Assembly: GCF_004302915.1 (NCBI RefSeq)
Contig: NZ_QQBI01000002.1
Coordinates: 1-64,000 of the forward strand
Direction of reading: 5' to 3'
DNA from: Komagataeibacter xylinus
Lineage (GTDB): Bacteria > Pseudomonadota > Alphaproteobacteria > Acetobacterales > Acetobacteraceae
Length of the DNA stretch: 64,000 nucleotides
The translations under genes and the position numbers were made by a program. This document shows, piece after piece, positions 38,300 through 46,809 of this stretch. The notes beneath the pieces were generated by a model. It made no database searches. It saw only the letters and a program-made list of their open reading frames with translations, and was not told where the DNA came from. Numbering within the stretch: position 1 is the first letter of the stretch; each line of letters starts with the position of its first letter.

Positions 38300-39856
38300 A
38301 TGAACGACCATGAATCGGTGAACAGGCCGCCCCGCCCCGTCATGCTGGTGGTGCTTGATGGATTCGGCTGGCGCGAGGATGAAGCCAATAACGCGGTAAA
38401 AGCCGCGCGTACCCCCGCCTTTGACAAATTATGGGCAACCGGCCCCCGTGCCTTCCTCAAGACGTGTGGCGAGGACGTGGGCCTGCCGGGCGGCCAGATG
38501 GGCAATTCCGAGGTGGGTCACCTCAATATCGGCGCGGGCCGCGTGGTCATGCAGGAACTGCCGCGCATCACCGCAGGCCTGGCTGATGGCACGGTGGCAG
38601 ACAGCGCCGTGATGCGTGATTTCATTGCCGCGCTGAAAAAAACCGGCGGCACCTGCCACCTCATGGGCCTTGTCTCGCCCGGGGGCGTGCATGCCCACCA
38701 GGACCACGCGGTAGCCCTTGCCCACATCGTGCGCGCAGCGGGCGTGCCGGTCACCATGCACCTCTTTACCGATGGGCGCGACACCGCGCCGCAATCCGGG
38801 CACGGCTATGTGTGCAGACTGCTCTCGGCCCTGCCCGAGGGCACGCGCATCGGTACCGTATCGGGCCGCTATTACGCCATGGACCGCGACCGCCGCTGGG
38901 AGCGGGTGGAAAAGACCTACAACGCCATCGTGGCCGGTGAAGGCCCGCATGCGGGCGATGCGCTCGATGTGCTCGACAAGGCCTATGAGGCCGGCACTAC
39001 CGATGAGTTCGTGATCCCCACCGTCATTGGCGAATATGGCGGCATGCGCGATGGCGACGGGGTGCTGAGCTTCAATTTCCGCGCCGACCGCATCCGCCAG
39101 CTGCTCGATGCGCTGCTTGAACCCGGCTTCGAGGGCTTCACGCGCGTGAAGCTGGTCAACCTTGCTGCCGTCACCGGCATGACCCGCTACAGCGACCGGC
39201 TGGCCGAGCTGATGACCGTGCTCTTCCCGCCCGAGGCGCTGCATGACCTGCTGGGCGATGTGGTGAGTGCGGCAGGGCTGAAACAGCTGCGCATGGCCGA
39301 GACGGAAAAATACCCGCACGTGACCTACTTCCTCAATGGCGGGCGCGAGGCGCAGCTTGCGGGCGAGGACCGGATCATGGTGCCTTCCCCCAAGGTCGCG
39401 ACCTATGACCTCCAGCCCGAGATGTCGGCTCCCGAACTGACCGACCGCGCGGTCGAGGCGATCGGCAGCGGCAGATACGACCTGATCGTGCTCAACTTCG
39501 CCAATGCCGACATGGTGGGCCATACCGGCGTGCTCGCCGCCGCCATCAAGGCGGTCGAGGCGGTCGATACCGGGCTGGGCCGCATTGCCAGGGCCATCGA
39601 ACACGCAGGCGGGGCATTGCTGGTCACCGCCGATCACGGTAATGCGGAAACCATGTTCGACCCCGAAACCAACGGCCCCCACACCGCCCATACGCTCAAC
39701 GTGGTGCCCGTGGTGCTCGCGGGCGGGCCGCAGGGCGTGGGGCTGCATGATGGCCGCCTGGCCGACCTTGCGCCCACGCTGCTACAGCTCATGCACCTGC
39801 CCCAGCCCGCCGCCATGACCGGGCACTCACTGCTGGATGGGTCCACGCCATCCTGA
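38300..39856 (+). CDS. gpmI: 2,3-bisphosphoglycerate-independent phosphoglycerate mutase
   Basis: The 518-residue, Mn-dependent enzyme interconverts 3- and 2-phosphoglycerate. MLVVLDGFGWRED gives the first metal ligand, QMGNSEVGHLNIGAGR the nucleophilic serine, and HSADG-like regions plus LVTADHGNAETMFDPETNGP the second metal set. ATG 38300 is preceded by GGGAGAA at suitable spacing; an earlier ATG 38264 adds 12 residues. First gene of gpmI-envC-ctpA-rppH. Confidence 0.95.
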   Translation: MNDHESVNRPPRPVMLVVLDGFGWREDEANNAVKAARTPAFDKLWATGPRAFLKTCGEDVGLPGGQMGNSEVGHLNIGAGRVVMQELPRITAGLADGTVADSAVMRDFIAALKKTGGTCHLMGLVSPGGVHAHQDHAVALAHIVRAAGVPVTMHLFTDGRDTAPQSGHGYVCRLLSALPEGTRIGTVSGRYYAMDRDRRWERVEKTYNAIVAGEGPHAGDALDVLDKAYEAGTTDEFVIPTVIGEYGGMRDGDGVLSFNFRADRIRQLLDALLEPGFEGFTRVKLVNLAAVTGMTRYSDRLAELMTVLFPPEALHDLLGDVVSAAGLKQLRMAETEKYPHVTYFLNGGREAQLAGEDRIMVPSPKVATYDLQPEMSAPELTDRAVEAIGSGRYDLIVLNFANADMVGHTGVLAAAIKAVEAVDTGLGRIARAIEHAGGALLVTADHGNAETMFDPETNGPHTAHTLNVVPVVLAGGPQGVGLHDGRLADLAPTLLQLMHLPQPAAMTGHSLLDGSTPS

Positions 39857-41220
39857 CACCACGCCTGCATGCTACAGCCCGCTGGCCGCTCCGCCTGGCC
39901 AGCGGGTTCCTGCTTTCATGCGCAATACACGCACCTGCCGGGGCCGTACCTACCCATGCGGCGGGCGGTACGTCCCATGCCCATACCGGCCATGCCACGC
40001 ACGCAACACCCCATGCCCCCACGGCCAGCGAGCAGCGCATCCGCCAGCAGCTTGAAGCCGCACGCAGCGCGCATGAAAACCTGCTGGCGCGCGAGCAGCA
40101 GCAGGCCCACGACCTCGAGGCCCGTCGCAGGGAGCAGCAGCAGGCCCGCGAGCAGGCCCGCGCGGATGCGGAAAAAGCGGCCAGCCTGTCCGCCGCCACG
40201 GTGGATGCCACGGCACGCCTGCAACAGACCGAGCAGCAGGCCGCCGATATTGACGACCGTATTGGCGACCTGCATGCCGAGCAGGCGGCCCTGCGCCAGC
40301 AGCTTGCCGCCCAGGTCGCCCGCCTCGCCCCCCTGCTGCCGCTGGTCGAGCGCCTGTCGCTCTACCCCGCTGACACATTGCTGGCCGTGCCGCTGCCAGC
40401 CGACCGCGCCGTGACCGGCCTGCTGGTGGTGCATGGCATGATGGCCGATATCGCCCGGCAGGCCCACGCCATACACGACCGCCGCGCCCGCCTGCTCGCC
40501 CTTGATGATGAACTCGGCCGCCAGCAGCAGCAGATGCGCCAGGTGGTCAGCCAGCGCGAAAGCCAGCGCGATGCGGTCAACCGCGCGGCCCGTGCCGCCC
40601 TTGAGGCCCAGCAGCGCTCGAACGCCGCGGCCGAAAGCGCCACCCAGGCGGTGGAAGAGGCCGCCCGCCGCGCCTCAAGCGTGCAGGACGCCATCACCCG
40701 CATCGAGGAAACCGAAGATCAGGCCGAAAAAAAACTCGAGCAGGCCGCCCGCGCTGCCGAGCGCGCGCATAACATGCAGGCCGCCACCGCAGCGCGGCGC
40801 CAGGCGCATGAAATGGCCGATGGCGCAGGCCCCGGCATCAGCACCACGAACGCCAGCGCGGGCGCGCCCGTGGCGGGCACGGTGCTGACCGGTTGGGGCC
40901 ACCCGACCGAAAGCGGGCCCGCCACCGGCATCACCTACGCACCACCTTCACGCGCGAGCGTACGCGCGCCATGCACGGGGCGCATTGATTTTGCCGGGCC
41001 GTTCCGTACCTATGGCCAGATGATGATCCTTGACTGTGGCAAGCATTACCGCTTCGTGCTCGCGGGCCTTGGCGAGATCGCGGTGGCGGCGGGCCAGCAG
41101 GTCAGCCGCGGGGCGGCAGTGGGCCAGATGCCGCAATGGAGCGGCGGCGGCGCGCGCCCCACCCTGTTCGTACAGCTGCGCCACGGGGGGAGCACGGTCA
41201 ATCCGGCGCCATACCTGTAA
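39853..41220 (+). CDS. envC: EnvC-like murein hydrolase activator (M23-fold), non-standard start
   Basis: The protein has about 455 residues if read from CTG 39853, which overlaps the gpmI stop. This frame gives a signal peptide (RWPLRLASGFLLSC), a His/Thr-rich stretch, a long coiled coil (about 60-320, with repeated EQQQ/AREQ) and a C-terminal LytM/M23 domain (VLTGWGHPTESGPATGITY to the end). The metal-binding HxxxD and HxH are missing, as in EnvC, which activates amidases rather than cutting peptidoglycan. No in-frame ATG, GTG or TTG exists before GTG 40201, which would remove the signal peptide. The gpmI-envC-ctpA order supports the call. Confidence 0.8.
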   Translation: MTPRLHATARWPLRLASGFLLSCAIHAPAGAVPTHAAGGTSHAHTGHATHATPHAPTASEQRIRQQLEAARSAHENLLAREQQQAHDLEARRREQQQAREQARADAEKAASLSAATVDATARLQQTEQQAADIDDRIGDLHAEQAALRQQLAAQVARLAPLLPLVERLSLYPADTLLAVPLPADRAVTGLLVVHGMMADIARQAHAIHDRRARLLALDDELGRQQQQMRQVVSQRESQRDAVNRAARAALEAQQRSNAAAESATQAVEEAARRASSVQDAITRIEETEDQAEKKLEQAARAAERAHNMQAATAARRQAHEMADGAGPGISTTNASAGAPVAGTVLTGWGHPTESGPATGITYAPPSRASVRAPCTGRIDFAGPFRTYGQMMILDCGKHYRFVLAGLGEIAVAAGQQVSRGAAVGQMPQWSGGGARPTLFVQLRHGGSTVNPAPYL

Positions 41221-41235
41221 TGGCGCGCAAGGCGG

Positions 41236-41276
41236 TTTTATCCCAGCACGGGTTCGGTATATGCTACCGACCCGTG
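41236..41276 (+). promoter_or_regulatory. Promoter-like sequence over a dyad upstream of ctpA
   Basis: CACGGGT-t-CGGTA (41247-41259) and TACCG-ACCCGTG (41265-41276) form a 12-pair dyad with one bulge and a five-base centre. A -35-like TTTATC (41237-41242) and a -10-like TATGCT (41260-41265) are 17 bp apart across it. No T-run follows, so a terminator is unlikely. Confidence 0.4.
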
Positions 41277-41367
41277 ACGGATGGGCAAGACCACGTTACA
41301 ACGCAACGCGAAGATTACGTGCAGGCCTGCCGGAGCATGGCGGCGGGCACCCAGGAGACAACGACGC

Positions 41368-42972
41368 ATGAAATTCCGTAATGGCCTGCTGATCGGTTGC
41401 GCCTTTCTTGCAGGGATCGTGGCGGCCCCGCAGATTGCCCACTATTCAGCCAGCAGGTGGGGCGGCCTCGCCCCCATGGCCCATGCGGCGGATGCAGTCT
41501 CGAAGGATGACAATTCCCCACAGGAAATCGAACAGCTCATGTTCCTGTTCGGTTACGTGCTGGAGAAGGTGAAGGCCAATTATGTCGAGCCGGTCTCCAC
41601 GCGCGACCTCATCACCAACGCGCTCAACGGCATGCTGAGCGGGCTGGACCCGCACTCCTCCTACATGACCGAGAAGCAGTTCTCGGACCTGCAGGTCCAG
41701 ACCAAGGGCTCGTTTGGCGGCCTCGGCCTGGAAGTGCAGGGCGAGGACGGGCACGTGCGCGTGGTCTCCCCCATTGATGACACGCCTGCAGCGCGCGCAG
41801 GCATCAAGCCCGGTGACTTCATCGTGGCCATTGATGGCAAGAACATCGATGGCCAGCCGCTCGATCAGGTCGTGACCCGCATGCGCGGCAAGCCCGATAC
41901 CCGCATCACCCTGACCCTGATCCGTGAAAAGACGCCCAAGCCCGTTATCGTCACCCTCACGCGCGCCATCATTCCGCTGCAGGTCATCAAGTCCGCGCTG
42001 TATGACAATGTGGGTTATATCCGAATCGCGCAGTTCAACGAGGAAACGCAGTCCGGCCTGATGACAGCCTATAAAAAGCTGCAGGCCCAGACCCATAACA
42101 AGATGGCAGGCCTGATCATCGACCTGCGCTCCGACCCCGGCGGGCTGCTGACACAGGCGATCGACGTGGGCTCCGACTTCATCCGCAGCGGCGAGATCGT
42201 CTCCACCCGCGCCCGCCACACGCAGGACAGCCAGCGCTGGGATGCGCATAACACCGACATTACCGGCGGCCTGCCCATTGTCGTGCTGATCAATGGTGGC
42301 TCGGCCTCGGCCAGTGAAATCGTGGCCGGCGCGCTGCAGGACCACCAGCGCGCCGTGCTGCTGGGCGAGAAGACCTTTGGCAAGGGCTCGGTGCAGACCA
42401 TCCTGCCCATTCCCGGCGAGGGTGCGATCCGCCTGACCACGGCGCGCTACTACACGCCATCGGGCCGTTCCATCCAGGGCCTGGGTATCATCCCCGACAT
42501 TCCCGTGCGCGAGGCGCATGATGATAGCGGCTACAGCATTCACGAGGCCGATCTCGCGCATATCATCAAGAACCGGGGCGGCAACACCGCCCAGCCGCCC
42601 ACGCGCACCGACCTGCCCGCCATAGCCAAGGCCATCCCGACGCAGCCGCCCGCGAACTGGCCCGAATTCGACCCGACCAAGCCCACGACCGACTTCCAGC
42701 TTCAGGAAGGGCTGCGGGTCGTGCGCGCCATGGCCGGGCTGCCGGTGCCCCCCGAGCCGCCCGCACCCCCGGCTGGCAAGGCGCCTGCCACCGCTGCTGC
42801 CACACCAGCCCCCAAGGCCGCGCCGCCTGCCGCCCCGTCGCCTGCGGCCCCCACCACCACGCCGGATGCAACGCCCCCCGCAACCCCTGCCCCTGCGCCC
42901 GCACCGGCGGAGAAGCAGGCCCCCGCGGCCCCGGCAACGCCTGCGGTTCCCGCCGCACCGGCTCACCCCTGA
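41368..42972 (+). CDS. ctpA: C-terminal processing protease (S41 family)
   Basis: The 534-residue periplasmic serine protease starts at ATG 41368 with AGGAGA upstream, followed by an uncleaved-anchor or signal helix (FRNGLLIGCAFLAGIVAA). A PDZ domain (about 110-200: LGLEVQGEDGHVRVVSPIDD) precedes the S41 domain with GGSASASEIVAGAL (Ser) and GEKTFGKGSVQT (Lys). The last 75 residues are Pro/Ala-rich and low-complexity, probably a cell-wall spanning tail. Its partner genes link it to envelope and septal peptidoglycan turnover. Confidence 0.93.
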   Translation: MKFRNGLLIGCAFLAGIVAAPQIAHYSASRWGGLAPMAHAADAVSKDDNSPQEIEQLMFLFGYVLEKVKANYVEPVSTRDLITNALNGMLSGLDPHSSYMTEKQFSDLQVQTKGSFGGLGLEVQGEDGHVRVVSPIDDTPAARAGIKPGDFIVAIDGKNIDGQPLDQVVTRMRGKPDTRITLTLIREKTPKPVIVTLTRAIIPLQVIKSALYDNVGYIRIAQFNEETQSGLMTAYKKLQAQTHNKMAGLIIDLRSDPGGLLTQAIDVGSDFIRSGEIVSTRARHTQDSQRWDAHNTDITGGLPIVVLINGGSASASEIVAGALQDHQRAVLLGEKTFGKGSVQTILPIPGEGAIRLTTARYYTPSGRSIQGLGIIPDIPVREAHDDSGYSIHEADLAHIIKNRGGNTAQPPTRTDLPAIAKAIPTQPPANWPEFDPTKPTTDFQLQEGLRVVRAMAGLPVPPEPPAPPAGKAPATAAATPAPKAAPPAAPSPAAPTTTPDATPPATPAPAPAPAEKQAPAAPATPAVPAAPAHP

Positions 42973-42974
42973 TC

Positions 42975-43496
42975 GTGCCGGAAGACCAGCCTTTGACCAG
43001 CAAGACCACCCTGCCCTACCGCCCCAATGTGGGCGCGCTCGTGTTCAACCCGCGCGGGCAGGTGCTTGTCGCCCGCCGCACCGACATGCCGGGCGCAGGC
43101 GGCCCACCGGAGGAAGGCGTTTGGCAGTGCCCACAGGGCGGCATTGATGAAGGCGAAACCCCGCAGGTTGCCGTCTTGCGCGAACTGCATGAGGAAATCG
43201 GCACCGACAGGGCCGAGATCCTGGCCGCCTACCCCGAATGGCTCAGCTACGACCTGCCCGCCCACCTGATTGGCAAGGCGCTTGGCGGCCGTTACCGGGG
43301 ACAGACGCAGCAGTGGTTCGCCCTACGCTTTACCGGGCAGGACGGGGACATACGGCTGGATACCCACCAGCCCGCCGAATTCGATTTATGGAAATGGGTG
43401 GCGCTTGCGCAGCTACCCCACCTGAATGTTGGCATCAAAAAAGATATTTATGCCAAGCTTGCCACCTATTTCGCGCCTTATGCCACTGCCAGCTGA
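42975..43496 (+). CDS. rppH: RNA pyrophosphohydrolase
   Basis: The 173-residue Nudix protein starts at GTG 42975, two bases after ctpA. LPYRPNVGALVFNPRGQVLV, VWQCPQGGIDEGETP and the Nudix box GGIDEGETPQVAVLRELHEE, then IGT, match RppH/InvA, as does YDLPAHLIGKALGGRYRGQ with QWFALRF. RppH removes pyrophosphate from 5' ends of mRNA and triggers decay. Its 3' end overlaps the convergent Nudix gene by 19 bp. Confidence 0.9.
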   Translation: MPEDQPLTSKTTLPYRPNVGALVFNPRGQVLVARRTDMPGAGGPPEEGVWQCPQGGIDEGETPQVAVLRELHEEIGTDRAEILAAYPEWLSYDLPAHLIGKALGGRYRGQTQQWFALRFTGQDGDIRLDTHQPAEFDLWKWVALAQLPHLNVGIKKDIYAKLATYFAPYATAS

Positions 43497-43897
43497 GGCA
43501 TAAGGCTCGCCTGCGCCAGGGCTGTCCATGTCTTGCCACTGAGCAGCGGAGCGAGGCACAGCGTTGCCGCATCGGCTGCCGTAATCCAGCGCAGTTCGGC
43601 AATCTCGGCCGCGACAGCGGGCGTGCCGTCAAGCCGCCCGGTCCAGATGCGGGCCTGCACGGTATAACCCGGCTCATTGGCGGCGGGCGCTGAAAAATCG
43701 CCAGCCAGTTCTGCCCCCAGTGTCAAGGCGCAGCCCAGTTCCTCATCGATTTCACGCCGTAACGCCTGCTCCGGGCTTTCACCCGCCTCCGGCTTGCCGC
43801 CGGGCAGCATGAAGGCCTTGGTGCCACGCTTGCGCACGACCAGCAGGCGTTCGCGTTCAATAACGGCTGCACAGACAACCCGGATTATGCCTGCCAT
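43478..43897 (-). CDS. Nudix hydrolase
   Basis: The 139-residue protein starts MAGIIRVVCAAVIERERLLV. The Nudix box GGKPEAGESPEQALRREIDE, followed by ELG, is intact, so a pyrophosphate-bond hydrolase is expected; the substrate is unknown (an NTP-pyrophosphatase such as a MutT-like enzyme is possible). The frame is open for 32 more codons upstream, but that extension is the translated palindromic element (copy E), so I reject it. Confidence 0.82.
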   Translation of the reverse strand: MAGIIRVVCAAVIERERLLVVRKRGTKAFMLPGGKPEAGESPEQALRREIDEELGCALTLGAELAGDFSAPAANEPGYTVQARIWTGRLDGTPAVAAEIAELRWITAADAATLCLAPLLSGKTWTALAQASLMPQLAVA

Positions 43898-43919
43898 GAT
43901 CCCTCTTATGCTCAAACTG

Positions 43920-44003
43920 ACAAAAGTTTTTGGGGGCCGCCTTTTTTCAAAAAGGCGGCGTTCTTCGAAGCTTTTTGAAAAAAGCTTCGCCAAAAACTTT
44001 CAT
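43920..44003. repeat. Intergenic palindromic element (copy E, complete, inverted)
   Basis: The outer pair CAAAAGTTTTTGG (43921-43933) / CCAAAAACTTT (43990-44000) encloses the GCCGCCTTTTTT / AAAAAGGCGGC hairpin (43936-43959) and the CGAAGCTTTTT / AAAAAGCTTCG hairpin (43966-43989). The hairpin order is reversed relative to copies B and F, so the element is inverted. It lies just 3' of the MFS pump gene and 5' of the Nudix gene. Confidence 0.82.
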
Positions 44004-44006
44004 ACA

Positions 44007-45581
44007 TTACTTGTCCCCGCCCTTGAGCGGCGACATGAGAAAGCAGAATGGCACGACCAGCATGCACCCGATACCGAGGATCATGAAAACCTCGTTATAG
44101 GCAAGGATCGCAACCTGGCGCTGGAACTCCTTGTACAACCGCCCCATCGCCACGTTATTGAGCGCGCCCTGCGCATAGCCACGCATCACCGCAACGCCCC
44201 GGCTGTGGGCCAGGTATTCGTTGAAGGGCTGATGGTAGGGCGTCATCCAGTGCACCATCTGGTTCTGGTGCGCCTGGCGCAGTTCCGTCACCAGCGCCGT
44301 GGCCCCTGAAATGCTGAGCGAGCCCAGCACGTTACGCGCCATGCTGAACAGCGCCGAACCATCGGCGTTCAGGTTGCGGGGCAAGGTGGCGTAGGTAATG
44401 GTCGAGATCGGCACGAACAGGAAGGCCATCGTGCCCGTCTGGCTCATGCGGAACATCACCAGATGGCGGAAATCAAGGTCAGGCACCAACTGCGCCGACC
44501 AGATCATGGATATGCCCATGAGGAAGAAGCCCAGCGCGATGATATAGCGCAACTGCACATATTTCATCGCAATGCCCACCAGTGGGATGAGCACGATCAC
44601 CACAATGCCGCCGGGCGAGAGAATCAGCCCCGACAGCGTTGCGGTGTAGCCCATGATCTGCTGCGAGAACTGCGGCACGATAATGGCCGAGGAATAGAGC
44701 AGCGCGCCCACCGCCCCCATCAGCCCGGTGCCCACGGCGAAGTTGCGGTCCTTGAACACCCGCAGGTCCACCGCCGGGTTCTTGACCCGCAGCAGCCAGA
44801 TGATGGCGCCGCCTATGCCGAGGAAGGCAAGGATGGCCATGGTGACGATAATGCGCGAGCCGAACCAGTCCTCGTCCTCGCCACGGTCAACCGCCACTTC
44901 AAGGCAGCCAAAGCCGATGGTGATCAGCCCGATGCCCACGAAGTCGAGCGGTGCATGCTGCTTGCGCGCCCATGGCGGGTCATCAACCATGATCGAGACC
45001 GCGATGGTGGCCAGGATACCCACCGGCACGTTGATGAAGAACACCCACCGCCACGAGTAGTTATCCGTAATCCACCCGCCCAGCGACGGACCGAGCACGG
45101 GGGCAACCACGGTGGCGATGGCGGTCAGGCCAAAGGCCGCGGCCCGCTTGTCGGGCGGGAAGGTGTCAAGGATGATGGACTGCTGGTTGGGCTGCAGCCC
45201 GCCGCCAAAAAAGCCCTGCATCAGGCGGAAGAAGATCAGCTCGGGCAGGCTGGTCGCAATGCCGCACAGGAACGACGAGAGCGAGAACATGGCAATGCAG
45301 ATCAGGAAGTAGCGCTTGCGCCCGAACAGCTTGCCCAGCCAGCCCGATATGGTGAGTACGATGCCATTGGCCACCAGGTAGGAGGTGAGCGTCCAGGTCG
45401 CGTCATCATAGGTTGAGGACAGGCTGCCCGCGATATGCGGCAGCGCCACGTTGACGATGGTGGTATCGAGAATTTCCATGAAGGCGGCCACCGTCACAAC
45501 CACGGCGATCAGCCATGGGTTGTGCTTCGGTTTCCAGCCCGCGCCATCCGCCGGGGCCGCGGGCGCTGCCTGTGCGCTCAT
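44007..45581 (-). CDS. MFS multidrug efflux transporter, DHA2/EmrB type
   Basis: The 524-residue, 14-helix drug:H+ antiporter has MEILDTTIVNVALPHIAG in helix 1 (DHA2 motif D1), GKLFGRKRYFLICIAMFSLS in the A-motif loop, and RLMQGFFGGGLQPNQQSI and LGPSLGGWITDNYSWRWVFF in motif C. It pairs with the HlyD-type adaptor encoded just upstream (four-base overlap), forming an EmrAB-like tripartite pump. A TetR-type operator precedes the operon. Substrates are unknown. Confidence 0.92.
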   Translation of the reverse strand: MSAQAAPAAPADGAGWKPKHNPWLIAVVVTVAAFMEILDTTIVNVALPHIAGSLSSTYDDATWTLTSYLVANGIVLTISGWLGKLFGRKRYFLICIAMFSLSSFLCGIATSLPELIFFRLMQGFFGGGLQPNQQSIILDTFPPDKRAAAFGLTAIATVVAPVLGPSLGGWITDNYSWRWVFFINVPVGILATIAVSIMVDDPPWARKQHAPLDFVGIGLITIGFGCLEVAVDRGEDEDWFGSRIIVTMAILAFLGIGGAIIWLLRVKNPAVDLRVFKDRNFAVGTGLMGAVGALLYSSAIIVPQFSQQIMGYTATLSGLILSPGGIVVIVLIPLVGIAMKYVQLRYIIALGFFLMGISMIWSAQLVPDLDFRHLVMFRMSQTGTMAFLFVPISTITYATLPRNLNADGSALFSMARNVLGSLSISGATALVTELRQAHQNQMVHWMTPYHQPFNEYLAHSRGVAVMRGYAQGALNNVAMGRLYKEFQRQVAILAYNEVFMILGIGCMLVVPFCFLMSPLKGGDK

Positions 45582-46666
45582 TCCGTATGGACCGTAGGTT
45601 CAACCGACAGCCCGATGGACAGCGGCAGGTCGCTGCGCAGCCCCTCGTCGATCAGGATCTTGACCGGCACGCGCTGCACGATCTTCACGTAGTTGCCCGT
45701 GGCATTCTCGGGCGGGAAAGCGCTGAAGGTCGCCCCGGTGCCAAGCTGCAGCGAGTCCACATGGCCCCTGAGCTTGAGGAAGGGGTAAGCATCGATCGCG
45801 ATATCCACCTTCTGGCCGGGGCGCATGTGGGTGAGCTGCGTTTCCTTGTAGTTGGCCACGACCCAGATTTCGGGCTCGACCACGGACACCACCGTCTGGC
45901 CTGCGGTGACATACGTGCCACGCTCGATGTTGCGCTGCGAGATCCAGCCATCATGGGGTGCACGGATGGTGGTCCATTCCACGTTCAGTTCTGCCTCGCG
46001 CAGCCTTGCCTCGGCCTGGTTCAGGGTAGCCTGCTGCTCGCTCACGCGGGCCTCGGTGCTGGCGATGTTGGGGATGACGGGCAGCGCGGTTTCAAGGTTG
46101 CCCTGCGCCTCGAGCACCTGCGCCTTGGCCGCGTTCAGCGCTGCCGTGGCGTAATCGATGTTCTGCTGCGATGTCGCCTCACGGGTTACGCCATGCTGGC
46201 GGCGGTAATCGGTCTCGGCCCTGAACTCCTGCGCCTGCGCCTGCTGCAACTGGCCCTGGGCGACCATGAGGTGACCGGGGAAGTTCTTTTTGGCCACTTC
46301 GGCCAGCAGGGTATAATTCTGCACCTGCGCACGCGCGATATCGACGGCAGCCGCTGCCTGGTCACGCTGGGCGCGCCAGTTGCGGTCATCAATCAGGGCA
46401 ATGACATCACCCTGATGGACGAACTGGTTGTCATTGACCAGCAGTTCGGTCACGTAGCCGGACACATGGGGGGCCACCGCCACGGCACGGCCTGCGGTAA
46501 AGGCGTCATCGGTTTCCACCTCGTTGCGGTGCAGGAACCAGTAGAGCGCACCCAGCACCACCACCGCCACGACAAGACCGATCAGGATCAGCTTGCGGCG
46601 CGGCGATACTTCCTTTTTCTTTTTATCCTGTCCGTCTTCAGGTGCGTTGCCTTCGTCCGCGGCCAT
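45578..46666 (-). CDS. HlyD/EmrA-family membrane fusion protein
   Basis: The 362-residue adaptor has a cytoplasmic basic N-terminus, one transmembrane helix (RKLILIGLVVAVVVLGALYW), a biotinyl-lipoyl-like half (VAPHVSGYVTELLVNDNQFV), a coiled-coil hairpin (about 115-230) and the barrel domain (IRAPHDGWISQRNIERGTYV, VVANYKETQLTHMRPGQKV). These are the features of EmrA, linking the MFS pump to an outer-membrane channel. No TolC-like gene is in the window. Confidence 0.92.
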   Translation of the reverse strand: MAADEGNAPEDGQDKKKKEVSPRRKLILIGLVVAVVVLGALYWFLHRNEVETDDAFTAGRAVAVAPHVSGYVTELLVNDNQFVHQGDVIALIDDRNWRAQRDQAAAAVDIARAQVQNYTLLAEVAKKNFPGHLMVAQGQLQQAQAQEFRAETDYRRQHGVTREATSQQNIDYATAALNAAKAQVLEAQGNLETALPVIPNIASTEARVSEQQATLNQAEARLREAELNVEWTTIRAPHDGWISQRNIERGTYVTAGQTVVSVVEPEIWVVANYKETQLTHMRPGQKVDIAIDAYPFLKLRGHVDSLQLGTGATFSAFPPENATGNYVKIVQRVPVKILIDEGLRSDLPLSIGLSVEPTVHTE

Positions 46667-46720
46667 CTGCTTTCCTTATCATCAACTTGATTGCAGCCCC
46701 TGATCCTGTCATCTCGCGCA

Positions 46721-46741
46721 TTGACCGAACGGGTCGGTCAA
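46721..46741. promoter_or_regulatory. TetR-type operator upstream of the emrAB-like operon
   Basis: A perfect 8-bp dyad TTGACCGA-N5-TCGGTCAA lies 55 bp upstream of the adaptor start. Palindromes of this shape (TTGACCG...CGGTCAA) are typical TetR-family operators of efflux genes. No TetR gene is present in the window. The first arm doubles as a -35-like TTGACC, so binding would block initiation. Confidence 0.7.
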
Positions 46742-46809
46742 TCCATTGCACGAAGCTTGCCACACTTCAACCGCCAACCCCGGCCCACATGCACATTCGC
46801 CCGGTCAGG

